From: Silene latifolia
Taxonomy: Eukaryota; Streptophyta; Magnoliopsida; Caryophyllales; Caryophyllaceae
Length of the DNA stretch: 64,000 nucleotides
Direction of reading: 5' to 3'
Assembly (NCBI RefSeq): GCF_048544455.1
Contig: NC_133534.1
Coordinates: 34,410,217-34,474,216 of the forward strand
A program made the position numbers and the translations under genes. The notes under the pieces were generated by a model, which was given only the letters and a program-made list of their open reading frames with translations, did no database searches and had not been told where the DNA came from. Position 1 is the stretch's first letter; each line of letters begins with the position of its first letter. Shown one piece after another: positions 24,613 to 37,603 of the stretch.

Positions 24613-24682
<70 letters not shown>
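24612..24682. repeat. (CAA)n microsatellite, ~24 units
   Basis: An uninterrupted caa run. It produces a spurious poly-valine frame on the minus strand. Confidence 0.97.
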
Positions 24683-24684
<2 letters not shown>

Positions 24685-24929
24685 ACTCAAAAATAATACT
24701 CGACAATAATACTCAATATAATCAATATAATCAAATCAAATAAATAAATTAAACCATGAAATACAATCTACAACTTAGAAACTCATGACAAATGGGCATA
24801 TTTTAAATAAATAAAGTGAATAGAAACTATTATAGGTATTGTCGGTTTTATAGTCATTACACAACCATAAATTCTCATATTTTAATTTAATTTTTAATTT
24901 ATTTTGTGGTATTATTAAATTAGATAATT

Positions 24930-25330
24930 GATTGCCGAGGATCTCAAAAGATGAATTAAATAGGACAAAATGTTCATGAAAATTATGGGTGTTGAGTAAT
25001 ATAAGGAGTTTTAATAAAATTATTAACATATTATATTACAAAAATTAGTTAAATAGGACAAGCTTTTAATTAATTTGGTGTGTGTTAAGTATTATGAAGA
25101 GTTTTAATCGATTTATTACCATGTTTAATTAAAAAAAAATCAAATAGGAAAGTGTTAATAATGGTGGGTGTTCAGTAATATGAAGAGGTTTAATTAATTT
25201 ATTAACAGGTTTTATTACAAAAATTTTAAAAACAATGAATTAAATAGGAAAGTGTTAATAATGGTGAGTGTTTAGTAATATGAAGAGGTTTAATTAATTC
25301 CTTAATATATTTTATTACAAAACTTTTAAT
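24930..25330. repeat. degenerate ~120-bp tandem repeat
   Basis: The blocks aaataggaaagtgttaataa, gtaatatgaagaggttta and ttattacaaaa recur three to four times at 115-125-bp spacing. It is part of the Helitron body. Confidence 0.65.
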
Positions 25331-25528
25331 TAAAATTTCAATTTTAATTATAAATTATGAAATTTATTAACATGTTTTATTACAAAAATTTCAACTAAAA
25401 TGTCAATATTAATTATAAATTATGAAATTTGATGTAAATTTGTAAGGGTTATATAAATTTTGGAAGACAATAAATTTAATATACAAAATTAATTTAAGAA
25501 TAATGATAATATCCTTTCATATTATAGA

Positions 25529-25765
25529 TATAAGTGAATTAAATTAATTTATAGATAAATGATTTAAATTAATGTCATGTAATAATAAATTGATAATCCA
25601 TGTCATATTAATTTGCCATGTCATATTAAAAATATGCAATATCACATTTAAATATGACACGTCACATTAAATTTTAATCTAGGTGGCTTTTTGGATCCTA
25701 CATGGCTTTGTCTAGGTGGCGTTTATTTGTCATTTTAGGGTAGCCTTTTAATTATATTTTATAGA
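25529..25765 (-). mobile_element. second Helitron 5' end
   Basis: On the minus strand, TCTATAAAATATAATTAAAA begins at 25765 after an A. This is the standard start of this Helitron family. Its 3' partner is not fixed. Confidence 0.45.
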
Positions 25766-26602
25766 TATAGGAAACAAGTAAAACAGAATAGTATTATCGG
25801 TAACAAACCAGTAATTTCCGTCTTGACCGTCTATGACTTTTACCTTAGACATTTGAATTATGTTACGTTCAACAATATTCTAACGATATTAAACAAACAA
25901 TGCGTAGTCTAAAAGTTCATCCTATATGCGAACTGCGGTGGTTAGTCCTCTATAGAAGTCAATCTATTAGATCCTCCACCGTCATTGCCGTGTACAATCC
26001 TACGTGAAGACATTCTTGGAGTTACTACTCTTCGTGTTATAGCTAATTAATTGTCTGCGGACTGCGGGAGTGGGGCTTAGCTCCTCTCTTGTACCAAAAA
26101 AATTAATATTTTGGTTAAGAGGCAATCACTAGGTGTGTAAATGAGTCAACCGGGCTCAACAAGCACTATTTTTCGTTAGAATATATGTCAACATTCAATT
26201 TACTCCCTTTATCTTGATCATTTATTTATTTTACCTATTACCTTTTGAGTATCTCGCTTATTGTTTTTTGCCTTCTTATTTGGGAATAGTTTTCATGCAT
26301 TATTTGATCGTCTGCCTCATCTTCATCCATTTGGGATTGTGGCCCTGAGTGATGAGCGTGCTTTGGCACGCCACTGACACGACAAATAAATGTCCAAGCA
26401 TGACACGACCCAGATCGCCGTGCCATCGTGCTTGAGTCGTGCCAAGGCCATGGATAAAAAATGGGGCACAACAAACATGGCACGACTCACACCCCACCTT
26501 CTCGTGCCAGTTTTACTTTTAGGCTAACCTGCAACAGATTTCTATTGCAAAAAGGCTAAATTCTGACGAATTCTTGTTGCGAAATTGACTAATATCTGGA
26601 CG
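25766..26602. other. intergenic; degraded repeat with ggcacg/cgtgcc words
   Basis: No gene is seen. At 26330-26520 the words tggcacg and cgtgcca recur (gctttggcacgccac, cgtgccatcgtgc, catggcacgactc). They are similar in style to the subterminal part of the hAT element at 4952-5629. A Stowaway-like start (tactccctttatcttgatca) lies near 26203. Both are probably decayed transposons without clear borders. Confidence 0.35.
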
Positions 26603-26607
26603 GTACA

Positions 26608-27008
26608 TGTTAGGGAATTTAGAGTTTAGTAGTGACGGCTACGTCACGACGGCTGTCTCTAGGGTTTTGGTAATACTTAGGTTTTCAGAAGGTCGAAACC
26701 TAATCCTGATACCATGTTAGGGAATCTAGGGTTTAGTAGTGACGGCTACGTCACGACGGCTGTCTCTAGGGTTTTGGTAATACTTAGGTTTTCTGTAAGG
26801 TATTATAAATACCGTTCATTCTACCATTATCAATGACAACTCAATAATGCAATTTCCTTTATACAACTCTCTTCTCTCGATCATCTTAACATGGTATCAA
26901 AGCCTCTTTCTTGAGGACTCTAGAAAATCGTTTTCGCTTTCTTGCCGGAGGGCGAAGATCTATGGCGCTCACCGGCGGGATATCATCATTTACTATCTAC
27001 TCAAATTC

Positions 27009-27039
<31 letters not shown>

Positions 27040-27750
27040 TAGCGAGGAAAGACCACGACAACTATGATTCATTTGCTTTCAATAATCAAACAATTCTCAT
27101 TCTCATATACTATAAACAAAGCAAGTGGCGATATGGTTTTCTTTGACTACCCAAATTATTTCTGCCTAGCAATCTAGCATCTCCAAATCGAAATTTGTAT
27201 TGAAACATTTTCTTCTTTTTTTCTTCGAAATCTGATTAAAATTCTTCAACGTCTTCAAGGTGGTACTTGATTTATTTGGGGTCCGAAAAAAATTAACGTT
27301 CTCCAGATTTTGAAATTGACGGATAATTTTTCCGTTTTATTGATATTTGTTAGGTTCGATTAGTGTTCCTAAAAATTAACTTATATTCGACAAGTCCGAA
27401 AAACTTAACGTTCTTGTTCGAAGAAAAGTTTCTGATGAGTCTTATACTCGTTTCTTACCTACCTTTGAAGACGAAGAAAATTCTTGAAGATCAAGAAGAT
27501 GAAGATCGAAGTTTTTTTTGTTCTGTATTTGTGCAAACTCATGGAAATTTTATCACATGAGTTTGAGGGGGGATGTTAGGGAATCTAGGGTTTAGTAGTG
27601 ACGGCTACGTCACGACGGCTGTCTCTAGGGTTTTGGTAATACTTAGGTTTTCTGTAAGGTATTATAAATACCGTTCATTCTACCATTATCAATGAAAACT
27701 GAATAGTATAATTACCTTTATACAACTATCTTATCTCGATAATCTTAACA
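26608..27750 (+). mobile_element. TRIM-like LTR retroelement with an extra partial LTR
   Basis: LTRs of 177 bp each lie at 26715-26891 and 27574-27750. Both start tgttaggg and end cttaaca. A primer-binding site tggtatcaaagc (initiator tRNA-Met type, one mismatch) follows directly at 26892-26903. A purine tract gaggggggA precedes the 3' LTR. A third, partial LTR (about 80 bp) starts at 26608. The whole composite is flanked by a 5-bp duplication, gtaca (26603-26607 and 27751-27755). The interior (670 bp) has an A-run at 27010-27037 and no gag or pol domain. Short LTRs and a tiny interior define a TRIM-type non-autonomous element mobilised in trans. Confidence 0.85.
26892..26903 (+). other. primer-binding site of the TRIM-like element
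   Basis: tggtatcaaagc directly follows the LTR end. Copia PBS usually reads tggtatcagagc. Confidence 0.85.
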
Positions 27751-27755
27751 GTACA

Positions 27756-28250
27756 AATGGCACATACAACGAATTGGTAGTGATTTTGCAACAGATGTTG
27801 CTCCGTCATGAATATTTTTGCCATGAGACTCCGTCAAGAATGTGCATATTGCAACCAGTATTCGAGACCAGTCATTTTGCCATAGAAATCCGTAACAAAG
27901 TGGTTTTCTATGTTGTAAACCATTATGATGTGTTTTTTTTTCTTAAATAGTCTATAACAATTTATTAATAGAACTCCACACGGGACGTACACATGATATC
28001 TATTATCGAAAACAAATCTGTTAGAAACCAAAGAAAAATAACTTAACTTAGGGATCTCAAACCATGATTTTTCTATATTAAGATTGAAACTAAACCCGGA
28101 ACTAACTGAAAACCCCCGAAATAAAGGACAGAAAAACGATTCTCCCAATAAAAGAGACTTTTATTAACTAGATCGATATATTGTATCCATTATGACTGTT
28201 TTAGTTCTCTATCAATTAAATTTAATCTATTAAAACACAATTACTTAATA
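27756..28250. other. intergenic, nothing recognised
   Basis: AT-rich sequence between the TRIM and a Stowaway MITE. The minus-strand frame at 27834-28148 has no recognisable domain. Confidence 0.35.
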
Positions 28251-28456
28251 CTCCTTCTGTCCCCGCTCAATTGTTGTCCTTTGTTTTTGGCACAAAGAAC
28301 AAGAAAAGAGGAGAGAACCAATTATTAAATGACAAGTGGAACAAATTGAGTATGAGATTAAATTGTTCATCAAGTTCATTCTTAAAATAGAAAGGACAAC
28401 AATTGACATAGACACCCAAATTGGAATAGGACAACAAATGATTGGGACAAATGAAG
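28251..28456. mobile_element. Stowaway MITE, 206 bp
   Basis: The left end ctccttctgtccccgctcaa and the right-end complement cttcatttgtcccaatcatt are inverted, both then reading ttgttgtcc. TA lies at 28249-28250 and 28457-28458. Its TIRs have diverged more than those of the two MITEs near 7.5-8 kb, so it is older. Confidence 0.7.
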
Positions 28457-28505
28457 TAATTTTTTTCATTTTTAAAAAATATTCTCATAATTTTTAAAGA
28501 AATAA

Positions 28506-29060
28506 CTAATTTTGGAGCCCGTGAAAATCACGGAATCATTAATAATTTATTGATTTAATCAGCTTAAAGATTATGGACTATGAATGTTTATCTTCCAACA
28601 AATATATAGGCGTTATTTTAAGTTCTCTTTATTGATTGAATGAATTAGAGTGTTTAGACCGACAAAATAAAATCTCAAAGGTGTTTAAGGTAGACAAGTA
28701 GAGATATTGTGATAACACAAGAAATGATAATCGTAGACAAAAATATGGCAATGTGTATAGGTAGTATAAATGAGGAGGGAAGCCAAAAATTCATCATTTA
28801 AGAAAAAAGTTAGATGTTAAATTAGTAGAATGTATTAATTATTAATAGGTATAAAGATGAGAGGAAACTAAAAAGTTTGTCACATTAAAATTTGTCATTT
28901 TAGGTACCATTTAATTAAATTGTATAGATTTATTTATAGATGAGTGAATGAAATCAATGCCATGTAACTATAAATTGATAATCCACGTCACATTAAAATT
29001 TTCATGTTACATTTAATTAAATTTGTCATTTTAAGTACCCCTTTAATTAGACTGTATAGA
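28506..29060 (-). mobile_element. short non-autonomous Helitron, 555 bp
   Basis: On the minus strand it starts TCTATACAGTCTAATTAA at 29060 after an A. It ends with the hairpin ccgtgattttcacgg and TTAG (a slightly decayed CTAG) at 28506, followed by T. No ORF. Confidence 0.5.
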
Positions 29061-29758
29061 TTATAGATGGGGTTTTAGGGCCGTCGCATGAAACTTCATA
29101 GTGAAAAGAGTTGCATATTCAACTAATGAAAAATTGCTTAAAGTAACAGTTGTTTTAATATGTGAGTATGTATCATCCTCCTGCAATTTGAAAACACAAA
29201 AATAACTAAAAATAAGATTCTAATTAATTCAATATACAATAAAGAAAAAAAGTAAAAAAATATTCTAATTATCTATGTAAACTTTATTTACCAATTTTTG
29301 GAATAAAATGAAAATTTTGATTGTTATATAATGATGAAGGGAAAGCAAAATATCATCATTAAATAAAGGTAATAAAGTTAAATAAATAGGGTAAATTGAT
29401 GACTAAAGTTATGAGAGGGAGATAAAAAGTTTGAATCAATTTTTTTAAATTTATTTTGTATGTTTGAGACTTTATATTTTTTAAAATTTTTTACTAATAA
29501 GCATGCGACACATGATAATAAAAAATGAATTCTTTTTATGACACATGACTTAGTGAGATGACTTAGTGAAATATTTAGTCTTGCCTTTTTATAATATTGT
29601 ACTTTACATACCAATTTTTTGAATAACATGGAAATTATGATTAGTGTTATATAATGATGAGGGGAAAGCAAAAAGATCAACATTAAGAAGATAATAAAGT
29701 TAAATAAATAGGATAAATTGATAACCAAAGTTATGGGAGGGAGATAACAGTTAATGTA
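29061..29758. other. AT-rich repeat debris
   Basis: The block aaagttaaataaatagg(g/a)taaattga with gagggagata occurs twice (about 29375-29425 and 29695-29747), so this is another repeated transposon body. No coding evidence. Confidence 0.35.
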
Positions 29759-29998
29759 TTATACAACCGGTTGTATATACAACTTATTCAGTGTTGTGGA
29801 GCTTTGTTACAAAGTTGTTGAACTCTATTAACAAAATTATCGAGTTATGATACAAAGTTGTTGAGCTTAACAGAATAATTATTAAGCTCAACAACTTCAA
29901 AAAATAGCTCAATAACTTGTAAAATAACTCAACAACTTTGTGTGAGAGGTCGATAACTTTGACGCGGTTGTACATAGCTCTTATACAACCAGTTGTAG
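29759..29998. mobile_element. MITE with tacaaccggttgta ends
   Basis: The left end tacaaccggttgtatatac and the right end ttatacaaccagttgta are near-palindromic and inverted to each other. The ~240-bp body repeats the words caacaactt/aagttgttg. No ORF. Confidence 0.55.
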
Positions 29999-30403
29999 GA
30001 TAATATTTGTGGGGAGATAAAAGGTTTGCATCAATTTACTTTTTTTTTTTTTTGCAACTTATATTTTTAATTTATTTTTTTTCAATTTATGAATGAGGTG
30101 AAATATAAGGTTTTGTTTGTCATGTCGAACTCAAAGCTGGTAAGAATAGAAACTATACATATATGAAAATTTAAGGGTTAAACAAATTTAAAAAATGGAA
30201 AAATAAAACAATAAGCGAAAGTAGTAACTTACAACATAACAATAAAGCGTTCACATCAAAGAAGATCATGATATTGAATCCTATAAAACACAACAAATTA
30301 AAGAGGTTAGACTTAATTTACTAATGGAAATCTTAAAAAACCATAAAAAAAATCAATACCAAGATATACACAAAAGATATGTAATTTCACTTAAAGAGAT
30401 GAA

Positions 30404-31190
<787 letters not shown>

Positions 31191-32159
31191 GTTGATGATG
31201 GCGTGGTGAACGTCGTCGGTGGTGAGGTGAATTGTCATGCTGGTGACGAGAGATATGGTGGTGTTAATGATGGTGTTTATGGTAGCCGTGGCTCGGTTTT
31301 TGTACTGCTGGTGATTCAAATTGGGCTCCGTCAATTGAAGGCGCAACTTCACTAGTGAACCAGCTTCATCAATCAAATCAATCGTTTTGTCAAGAAGAAA
31401 TCTGTCACTGTACCATTTTATTATTTGTCAGATCACTATTGTATGGCTTAAGATTGTTGAGGTTGTTCATGATGATGATGAGCTTGAGTTTTCTGTCGGT
31501 GTTGCTTTTGCTAATTTCCCTCTTAATGGCTTTTATGAGTCTCCTCAGTGTGGGTGTGGCTTTGATTGTCTTGCTCTTAATCGGGTTCATTCATTGGTCT
31601 CCGCCTTGTAATTTAATTAATGTCTTGCTCCGTATGTCGAAATTATCAGTTAATTATGAGTGTGATTTTGTTTGGCATATTATTATTATTATTATGCATG
31701 ATTTATTTTCTTAACTCAAAACTTAGCAAAAGCTATTGGTTCTTCTTTAAGTTACTTTTGGCGCATTACGATTACTCACAACTGAAACGTATTTTTGTCA
31801 TTAACTTCCGTGAATGGCGGAACAAGTGAGTAACTAAATCGACATAGTTAACCTGGATGAATGCATTACAGAGTTAGTTAGCTCTCATCTGCGATATATG
31901 ACCAGTTTTATAAAATTTATTGAATAGTGCCGTCTTAAAGACAAATTGGTGTTACAGGTGAATTTCAATAAAACGTCAACTAGTCTCATTAACTTTTTTA
32001 CCTGAAATTTTATCCATATTTGAGACTTTGACCTATTGTGCAAGAGATTCTTATAGGTAATTAATGTGGTGACAAGTCGTGAGCATAAATGGTACAGAAT
32101 TATGTGTGTCAATTGCACTGGCTCTACTGGAAAACGAAAATTGAATAATGCATTGATAA
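31191..32159 (+). other. low-evidence ORFs inside element A
   Basis: Several overlapping frames (31077-31355, 31387-31611, 31620-31829) follow the duplication. The first is valine/glycine-rich (VVNVVGGEVNCHAGDERYG). None shows a known domain. They could be captured exon scraps. Confidence 0.2.
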
Positions 32160-33070
32160 ATTAATGCAGGAGGTGCGTGCGGGTACGCGAACTTGGTAAA
32201 AAAAGAGTAAAAAAAATTAAAGTAGTAAAAAAAATCAAAGTGACACCGGAATAACATCACAATAACAGTAGAATAACAGTAGAATAACAACACAATAACA
32301 CGTGGTAAAAAAAAAAAATCAAAGTCGTAAAAAAAATCAAAGTGGTACCGGAATAACATCACAATAACACCAGAATAATAGCACAATAACATGCGGTAAA
32401 AATAAGAGTAAAAAAATCAAAGTAGTAAAAAAAATCAAAGTGTCACCGGAATAACATCACAATAACAGCAGAATAACAGTAGAATAACAGCACAACAACA
32501 CGTGGTAAAAAAAAAAAAGAAAAAAAAATCAAAGTCGTAAAAAAAATCAAAATGGCACCGGACTAACATCACAATAACACCAGAATAACAGCACAATAAC
32601 ATGCGGTAAAAATAAGAGTAAAAAAATCAAAGTAGTAAAAAAAATCAATGTAGTAAAAAAATCAAAGTGACACCGGAATAACATCACAATAACAGGAGAA
32701 TAACAGTAGAATAACAGCACAATAACACGTGGTAAAAAAAATCAAAGTGACAGCAGAATAATATCACAATAACAGCGGAATAACGATAACAACACAATGA
32801 CATGTGGTAAAAAAAATAGAGAAAAAAAAAAATCAAAGTAAAAAAAAAAAGCACACTAACAGCATAATAACACGAGGTAAAAAATAAGAGTAAAAAAAAA
32901 TTTCAAGTAAAAAAAAAATTTGGTACAAAAAGAAAAAGAAAAAAAGGTAACATAATGAGAAAATTAGAGAAAAACATAAAAGAAAAAAAAAAATCAAAGT
33001 TGTAAAAAAAAGCATAATAACATGAGGTAAAAAAAAAGAGAAAAAAAAAATTAAAGTAAAAAAAAAGTAG
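32160..33070. repeat. A-rich minisatellite with ~100-bp units in pairs
   Basis: The word caccggaataacatcacaat (or close variants) recurs at about 32243, 32344, 32443, 32555 and 32670. It is joined by agaataacag, cacaataaca(c/t)g and gtaaaaaaaatcaaagt blocks. Alternate units are more alike, suggesting a ~200-bp higher-order unit. The array decays to poly-A rich sequence after 32.8 kb. Confidence 0.85.
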
Positions 33071-33224
33071 CACTAGAAAAAAGAGAAAATAAGTAAATGA
33101 CAGTGATTTTATATGACAGGTAAGATTAGATCTTGACCATTCATCTCTAATATAATCTAGTGGTACGAGATTTCCAAGACAAACTCACAACTCACCAGCT
33201 TGAAAACAAAACTCACAAGAACCT

Positions 33225-33334
<110 letters not shown>

Positions 33335-33627
33335 TAAATCAGTGAAGTCAAAGATTTTAATCTCATCCATTAGATCTACTCTAATCAACGGGTGAGATTA
33401 AATCTCGAAATTATAACAAACCTATAAAAGCTAAGAATTCAAACCTCCCCCTCAGTTTCACTTTCTCTCTCCTCCGTCTCTTTCCTCGCTTTCTATCTCT
33501 CTCTCTCTAAGTCAAAATAATCCTCGAATCAAGCAAACAAACCCTAGGTTCCTATTTTTTACTCGCTTTTATCAATTCATTCACAAATCAATCAAATTAA
33601 ATCATTTTCCAGGTTCTCGTTGCTACA

Positions 33628-36600
33628 ATGGATGCAGATTCTACCGACATTAACATGCAAACAGGTAATTTCCGTAATCCTTTCGTTTTCAGTTTTCCTT
33701 TTCGCGATTTCATCTGGATTCTATGTCGCTGATCATTCGCTATTGTAATTTCACTATTCCGTTGCTTTTCAGTTTTTTAAGTTAATCGATTTTATGTTTG
33801 CTTCAATTTTAATGACATCCGTTCACTTCTACTTCAATTTGACGGTGTCCTTTCCTTTGATTATTCTCGTATTTGCTTTTTTCTTAAATATTAGGTGAAA
33901 TATCCTTGTATTTGTTGTTTTTCCTATCGAATTTTCATATTTGTGTTCTCCTCTGCTTCTGCTTACAATTGCAGTTGCTTTATCGTCACATTCCGTCAAT
34001 TTTGATTATATTTGTATTTATTCTGTTGCTTTTCAGTTTTTTACGTTAATCGATTTTATGTTTGCTTCAATTTTAATGAAATCCGTTCACTTCTACTTCA
34101 ATTTACGGTCTCCTTTCCTTTGATTATACTCGTAGTTGCTTTTGTCTTAAATATTAGGTCAAATATCCTTGTATTTGTTGATTTTCTCGTTCAAATTCGG
34201 TCAAATTTCATTATATTTAACCTCTTTTCCTGTCTTGTATATTCTGTTCCTCTCGTTCGTATATTCTGTTTCTTTGTCAATGCTTACAGGCTCGACTTGT
34301 TACAATATCAATATTCTTTGTAACACAATCACATATATTCATTTTCCATTGCACATATAATATATCTTTGTACCACTACGGATGTCCTCTTGTTCTGCTT
34401 TGTTACTTCAATGTACTTTAGTTTCTTGTTCTAAATTGTAGTCCGGCCTCTTCGCATATTTCTGTTCTCTCCGTCCATCCTTATGTCACTACATTGTCAT
34501 AGTACTAGTATTATTGTAACAATGTTACTCTTTGTAATACCACCGTTGTATTTCAGGTCACTAATACTCGTATTTTCTTTTTTTTGTATTACGAGACTCA
34601 ATCTTTGTCACTCAACCCCATTCTACGCCAATTGTCCAAGAGCAACCCAATCCTCAACCAAATAATCAGCTTGTTCTGTCTCACACGCCTAATGGAGGTG
34701 AGCGCTGGATGCGTGTGGTTGAGCACAAGTTTAGACCTACCATTGGTGCAGTTTTCGCCTCCCTTGAGGTGGATTCAAGTTCTACGAGGTTTATGCTCGG
34801 GCATGTGGATTTACCCCTCGGAAGCACGATGACGAAAACACTACGAGGTGGTGTTGCACACCAAAAATTCGTAGTCTGCAACCGTCAAGGGTTCAGGGAA
34901 TCTAAACCGAAACAGCGTCCCAGAACCAAGGATGATGAGAATATGGGTGATGGTTCGTCCACAGCTAGTACGATTACGGCGAGTTAAAATCACAAGAATT
35001 GGATGCCGAGCGTACGTCGGATTTGCCCTTCTACATGGCCTTGATGGCCCAGCTATGATTGACGAGTTTTCTGAAGTCCACAATCATCGTCTCACCACCT
35101 CTGTAATGAGATATCTCGATAAGATTTCACGATCCCTTGATATGTTCCAGAAGACGCTTATCTTGGACAACTCCAAGTTGAATATTGTATTTGGATTGAC
35201 CTTTAGACAGGTTAAGGAAGTTGTCAATGGGTATGAAAATATCGGTGCTACATTGATAGATTTTAAGAACTTTCAAAGAGATATCAAGTGCTACATTGGG
35301 TTAAGAGATCCTGACCTTTTCATCGATCGACTCGAGAAACTCAAAGCGACCCAACCCAGTTCTACTTCGCCTATGATTTGATCCGCAAAACCGTCTAACA
35401 AAGTTCTTTTGGGCTGATGCTACATGTATTAGAAACTACTCATTCTTTGGGGATCTTTGTGAGCTTCGACCCTACTTACGGAACCAACAAGTATGATATG
35501 GTTTTTACACCATTCACAGGTGTTAATCACCACAGAAAGTCGGTGTTGTTTGCGGTTGTCTCTGTTACACGAGGATGACATCTCCTTCCAATGGACCTTT
35601 CAAAGCATTTCTTGACCTTGCCATGGGACAAAAAGAGCCCCGATTCATGATCACGGATCAATGCCCTGGCATAAAGAAGGTAATAGTGTGACAATGTTCT
35701 GTAATGAGACTTACTTAAATTTATTGTACCACAACTTTCGACTCCAACTACCACTGTTCCATCTCTTCCTCTTTTATAAGGTTATTCAATAACAATGTTA
35801 TCAGTAACTAAATTACTAACATATAATTTACTCACTTGCTCTTTCTCTATCACTAGTCAATATCACGTTCGACTTCTTTGTTTCATTATGATGGCATACA
35901 ACGGGCTTTCCCTTACATTTTCAAGAGCTAGGCATCGTTATTGTATGTGGCATATTACACAAAAGATCACGGACAAAGTTGGTTCAACACTCTGCAGAGA
36001 CACGGACTTCCTTGCTCGCTTCAACGCCGTTGTTTGGGACCACGATATGGAGTCGTCGGAGTTCGAAGAGAAGTGGCGAAGGTCATTTGATTTCAGTGGA
36101 AGATAATGATTGGTTGACTACAATGTTCGACGACAGACAACATTGGATTCCTGCCTACCATCGTGACCTTGCCTTGGGCTGCATATTAAGAACAATACAA
36201 CGATCAGAAAGTACAAATTCGTTTTTCAAGCGCTATGAGAATCACTTTGGTACACTGGTCGAATTTTGGATGAGGTAAACAACTCTTTTTCATTCCTTAC
36301 GATGCGGGAAAGTGTATGTTACAAGTACCATTGTTTCATTTTTACATAAATAATTTGTTGCCGAATCCTTGTTGCATTAAAACCAGGTTCCAAACTGCTA
36401 TGGACCAGCAGCGCTATACACGAAGGTGCGATGATTATAACAGCAACCACTCATTCCCTGAGATTAAGACAGAATTACCTATAGAAAAGCATGGCGCTAT
36501 TATATACACACATGCTGTGTTCAAGGTGTTTCAAGAAGAAGTAATGGCTGCCGATTCATGTGGTGTTGATGACTTTGGGAAGGAGGAGAATGTGCGCATA

Positions 36601-37382
36601 ATTCATGTAATCGATGCTGAGACAGACAGAATTTTCAAGGTGAGGTTTGACCTTAGAAGCACAGATGCAGTATGCGAGTGTAAACTGTTCAAAAGAATTG
36701 GATTACTCTGCAGGCATATTGTGTGGGTGTACAAGGGCAACGGAATTGGGCGAATACCAAGCAAGTACATTGTAAATCGTTGGCTAAATAACACACACGC
36801 AGCGAACAGGTTTGATTCGAAAACATTATTACAGTGACAGTTTTGACTTGTTACGATAATGTTTTTGATAACATTGTAACCATAATTTATTATAGTAACA
36901 TTGTCACCATGATAAACGATAATCTTTGTTTTACTTCCGGCTTGATTCGAATGGGAATATCATTGAGGATTCATATATGGCTACGTCGATAATGATCATT
37001 TGTGCAACGTATGGTCGAGTTCCGTCGGATAATTGGTGTTCCCAAAACTTTACCTGCTGAACACACGGAAGAGTTAGCATCCCTCCTAGTTGAGTTCCGG
37101 CAGAAGTTATGTATTGAACCGCTTACAAAAGACCAAGAGATGGAGATTCTGTTGGGCTGCAGCTCGTCGTCTGAAGTCACTATCCACCCTCCGGAACAAG
37201 CACGCAACAAGGGCAGCAGAAAAAGATTGAAGTCAGCTAAACAACGGGCCATTGAAAAAGCAGCCAAGGCAAAGAGGCTATGTGCATACTGCAAAGAAAG
37301 AGTTACCCACGACAGGAGAACATGCCCTCTTCGCATAGCTGATGAAGCTGCTGAGAAAGCAGCTAAAAAGAAAAAAGTTTGA
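33628..37382 (+). pseudogene. MURA/FAR1-type MULE transposase, frameshifted
   Basis: Exon 1 (33628-33664, MDADSTDINMQT) has donor ACAG|GTAATT. Later coding stretches follow FAR1/MURA order. An N-terminal FAR1 DNA-binding domain lies near 34709-34905 (RPTIGAVFASLE, then GFKFYEVYARACGFTPRK in another frame). Then come RVKITRIGCRAY and VHNHRL (34985-35090), the DDE region (FFWADATC near 35407, SFDPTYGTNKYDMVF near 35464, MITDQCPGIK near 35648), HRYCMWHITQK (35935) and HWIPAYHRDLALGCILR (36141). After a good 112-bp intron (36275-36386, phase 2) comes the SWIM zinc finger (CECKLFKRIGLLCRHIVW). A Cys-His knuckle (CAYCKERVTHDRRTC) ends the protein. At least seven single-base frame changes break it. 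It cannot encode transposase as written, unless the breaks are assembly errors. Confidence 0.8.
33761..34180. repeat. intronic direct repeat, period ~265 bp
   Basis: gttgcttttcagtttttta and the following ~150 bases (gtttgcttcaattttaatga ... aaatatccttgtatttgttg) occur at about 33761-33925 and 34026-34180 in intron 1 of the transposase gene. Confidence 0.85.
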
Positions 37383-37603
37383 TCTTTGTTATGATGTTAC
37401 GATAACATTGTGACCTTATCAATAATTAGTAGGATTTTGTGTTCTTTGTGACAATAATATGTCACAGTAAAAATAAAAAGTAGAATTGTGTGTTGCTGTG
37501 ACAATAACATGTCACAGTAAAAAGTCATTCGATTTTCCTACATCATAGTTAACATTTTATACAGCACTTACAACATTTTATACAACAATAAATATTGTTT
37601 TAG

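Larger units (their letters stand above)
22625..25528 (-). mobile_element. Helitron candidate, reverse orientation
   Basis: Read on the minus strand, the 3' end is cccgtgaatttcacggg (hairpin), a short spacer and CTAG at 22628-22625, followed by T. A matching 5' start, TCTATAATATGAAAGG, lies at 25528 and is preceded by A. The body is AT-rich with internal direct repeats and a CAA microsatellite, without ORFs. A second 5' start at 25765 could equally be the partner. Confidence 0.5.

Noticed and set aside
24508-24690. Minus-strand ORF with a poly-valine run
   Set aside because: It is a translation of the CAA microsatellite.
26330-26530. Third hAT element
   Set aside because: Contains cgtgcc/ggcacg words like the 4952-5629 element, but no ends or 8-bp duplication could be found.
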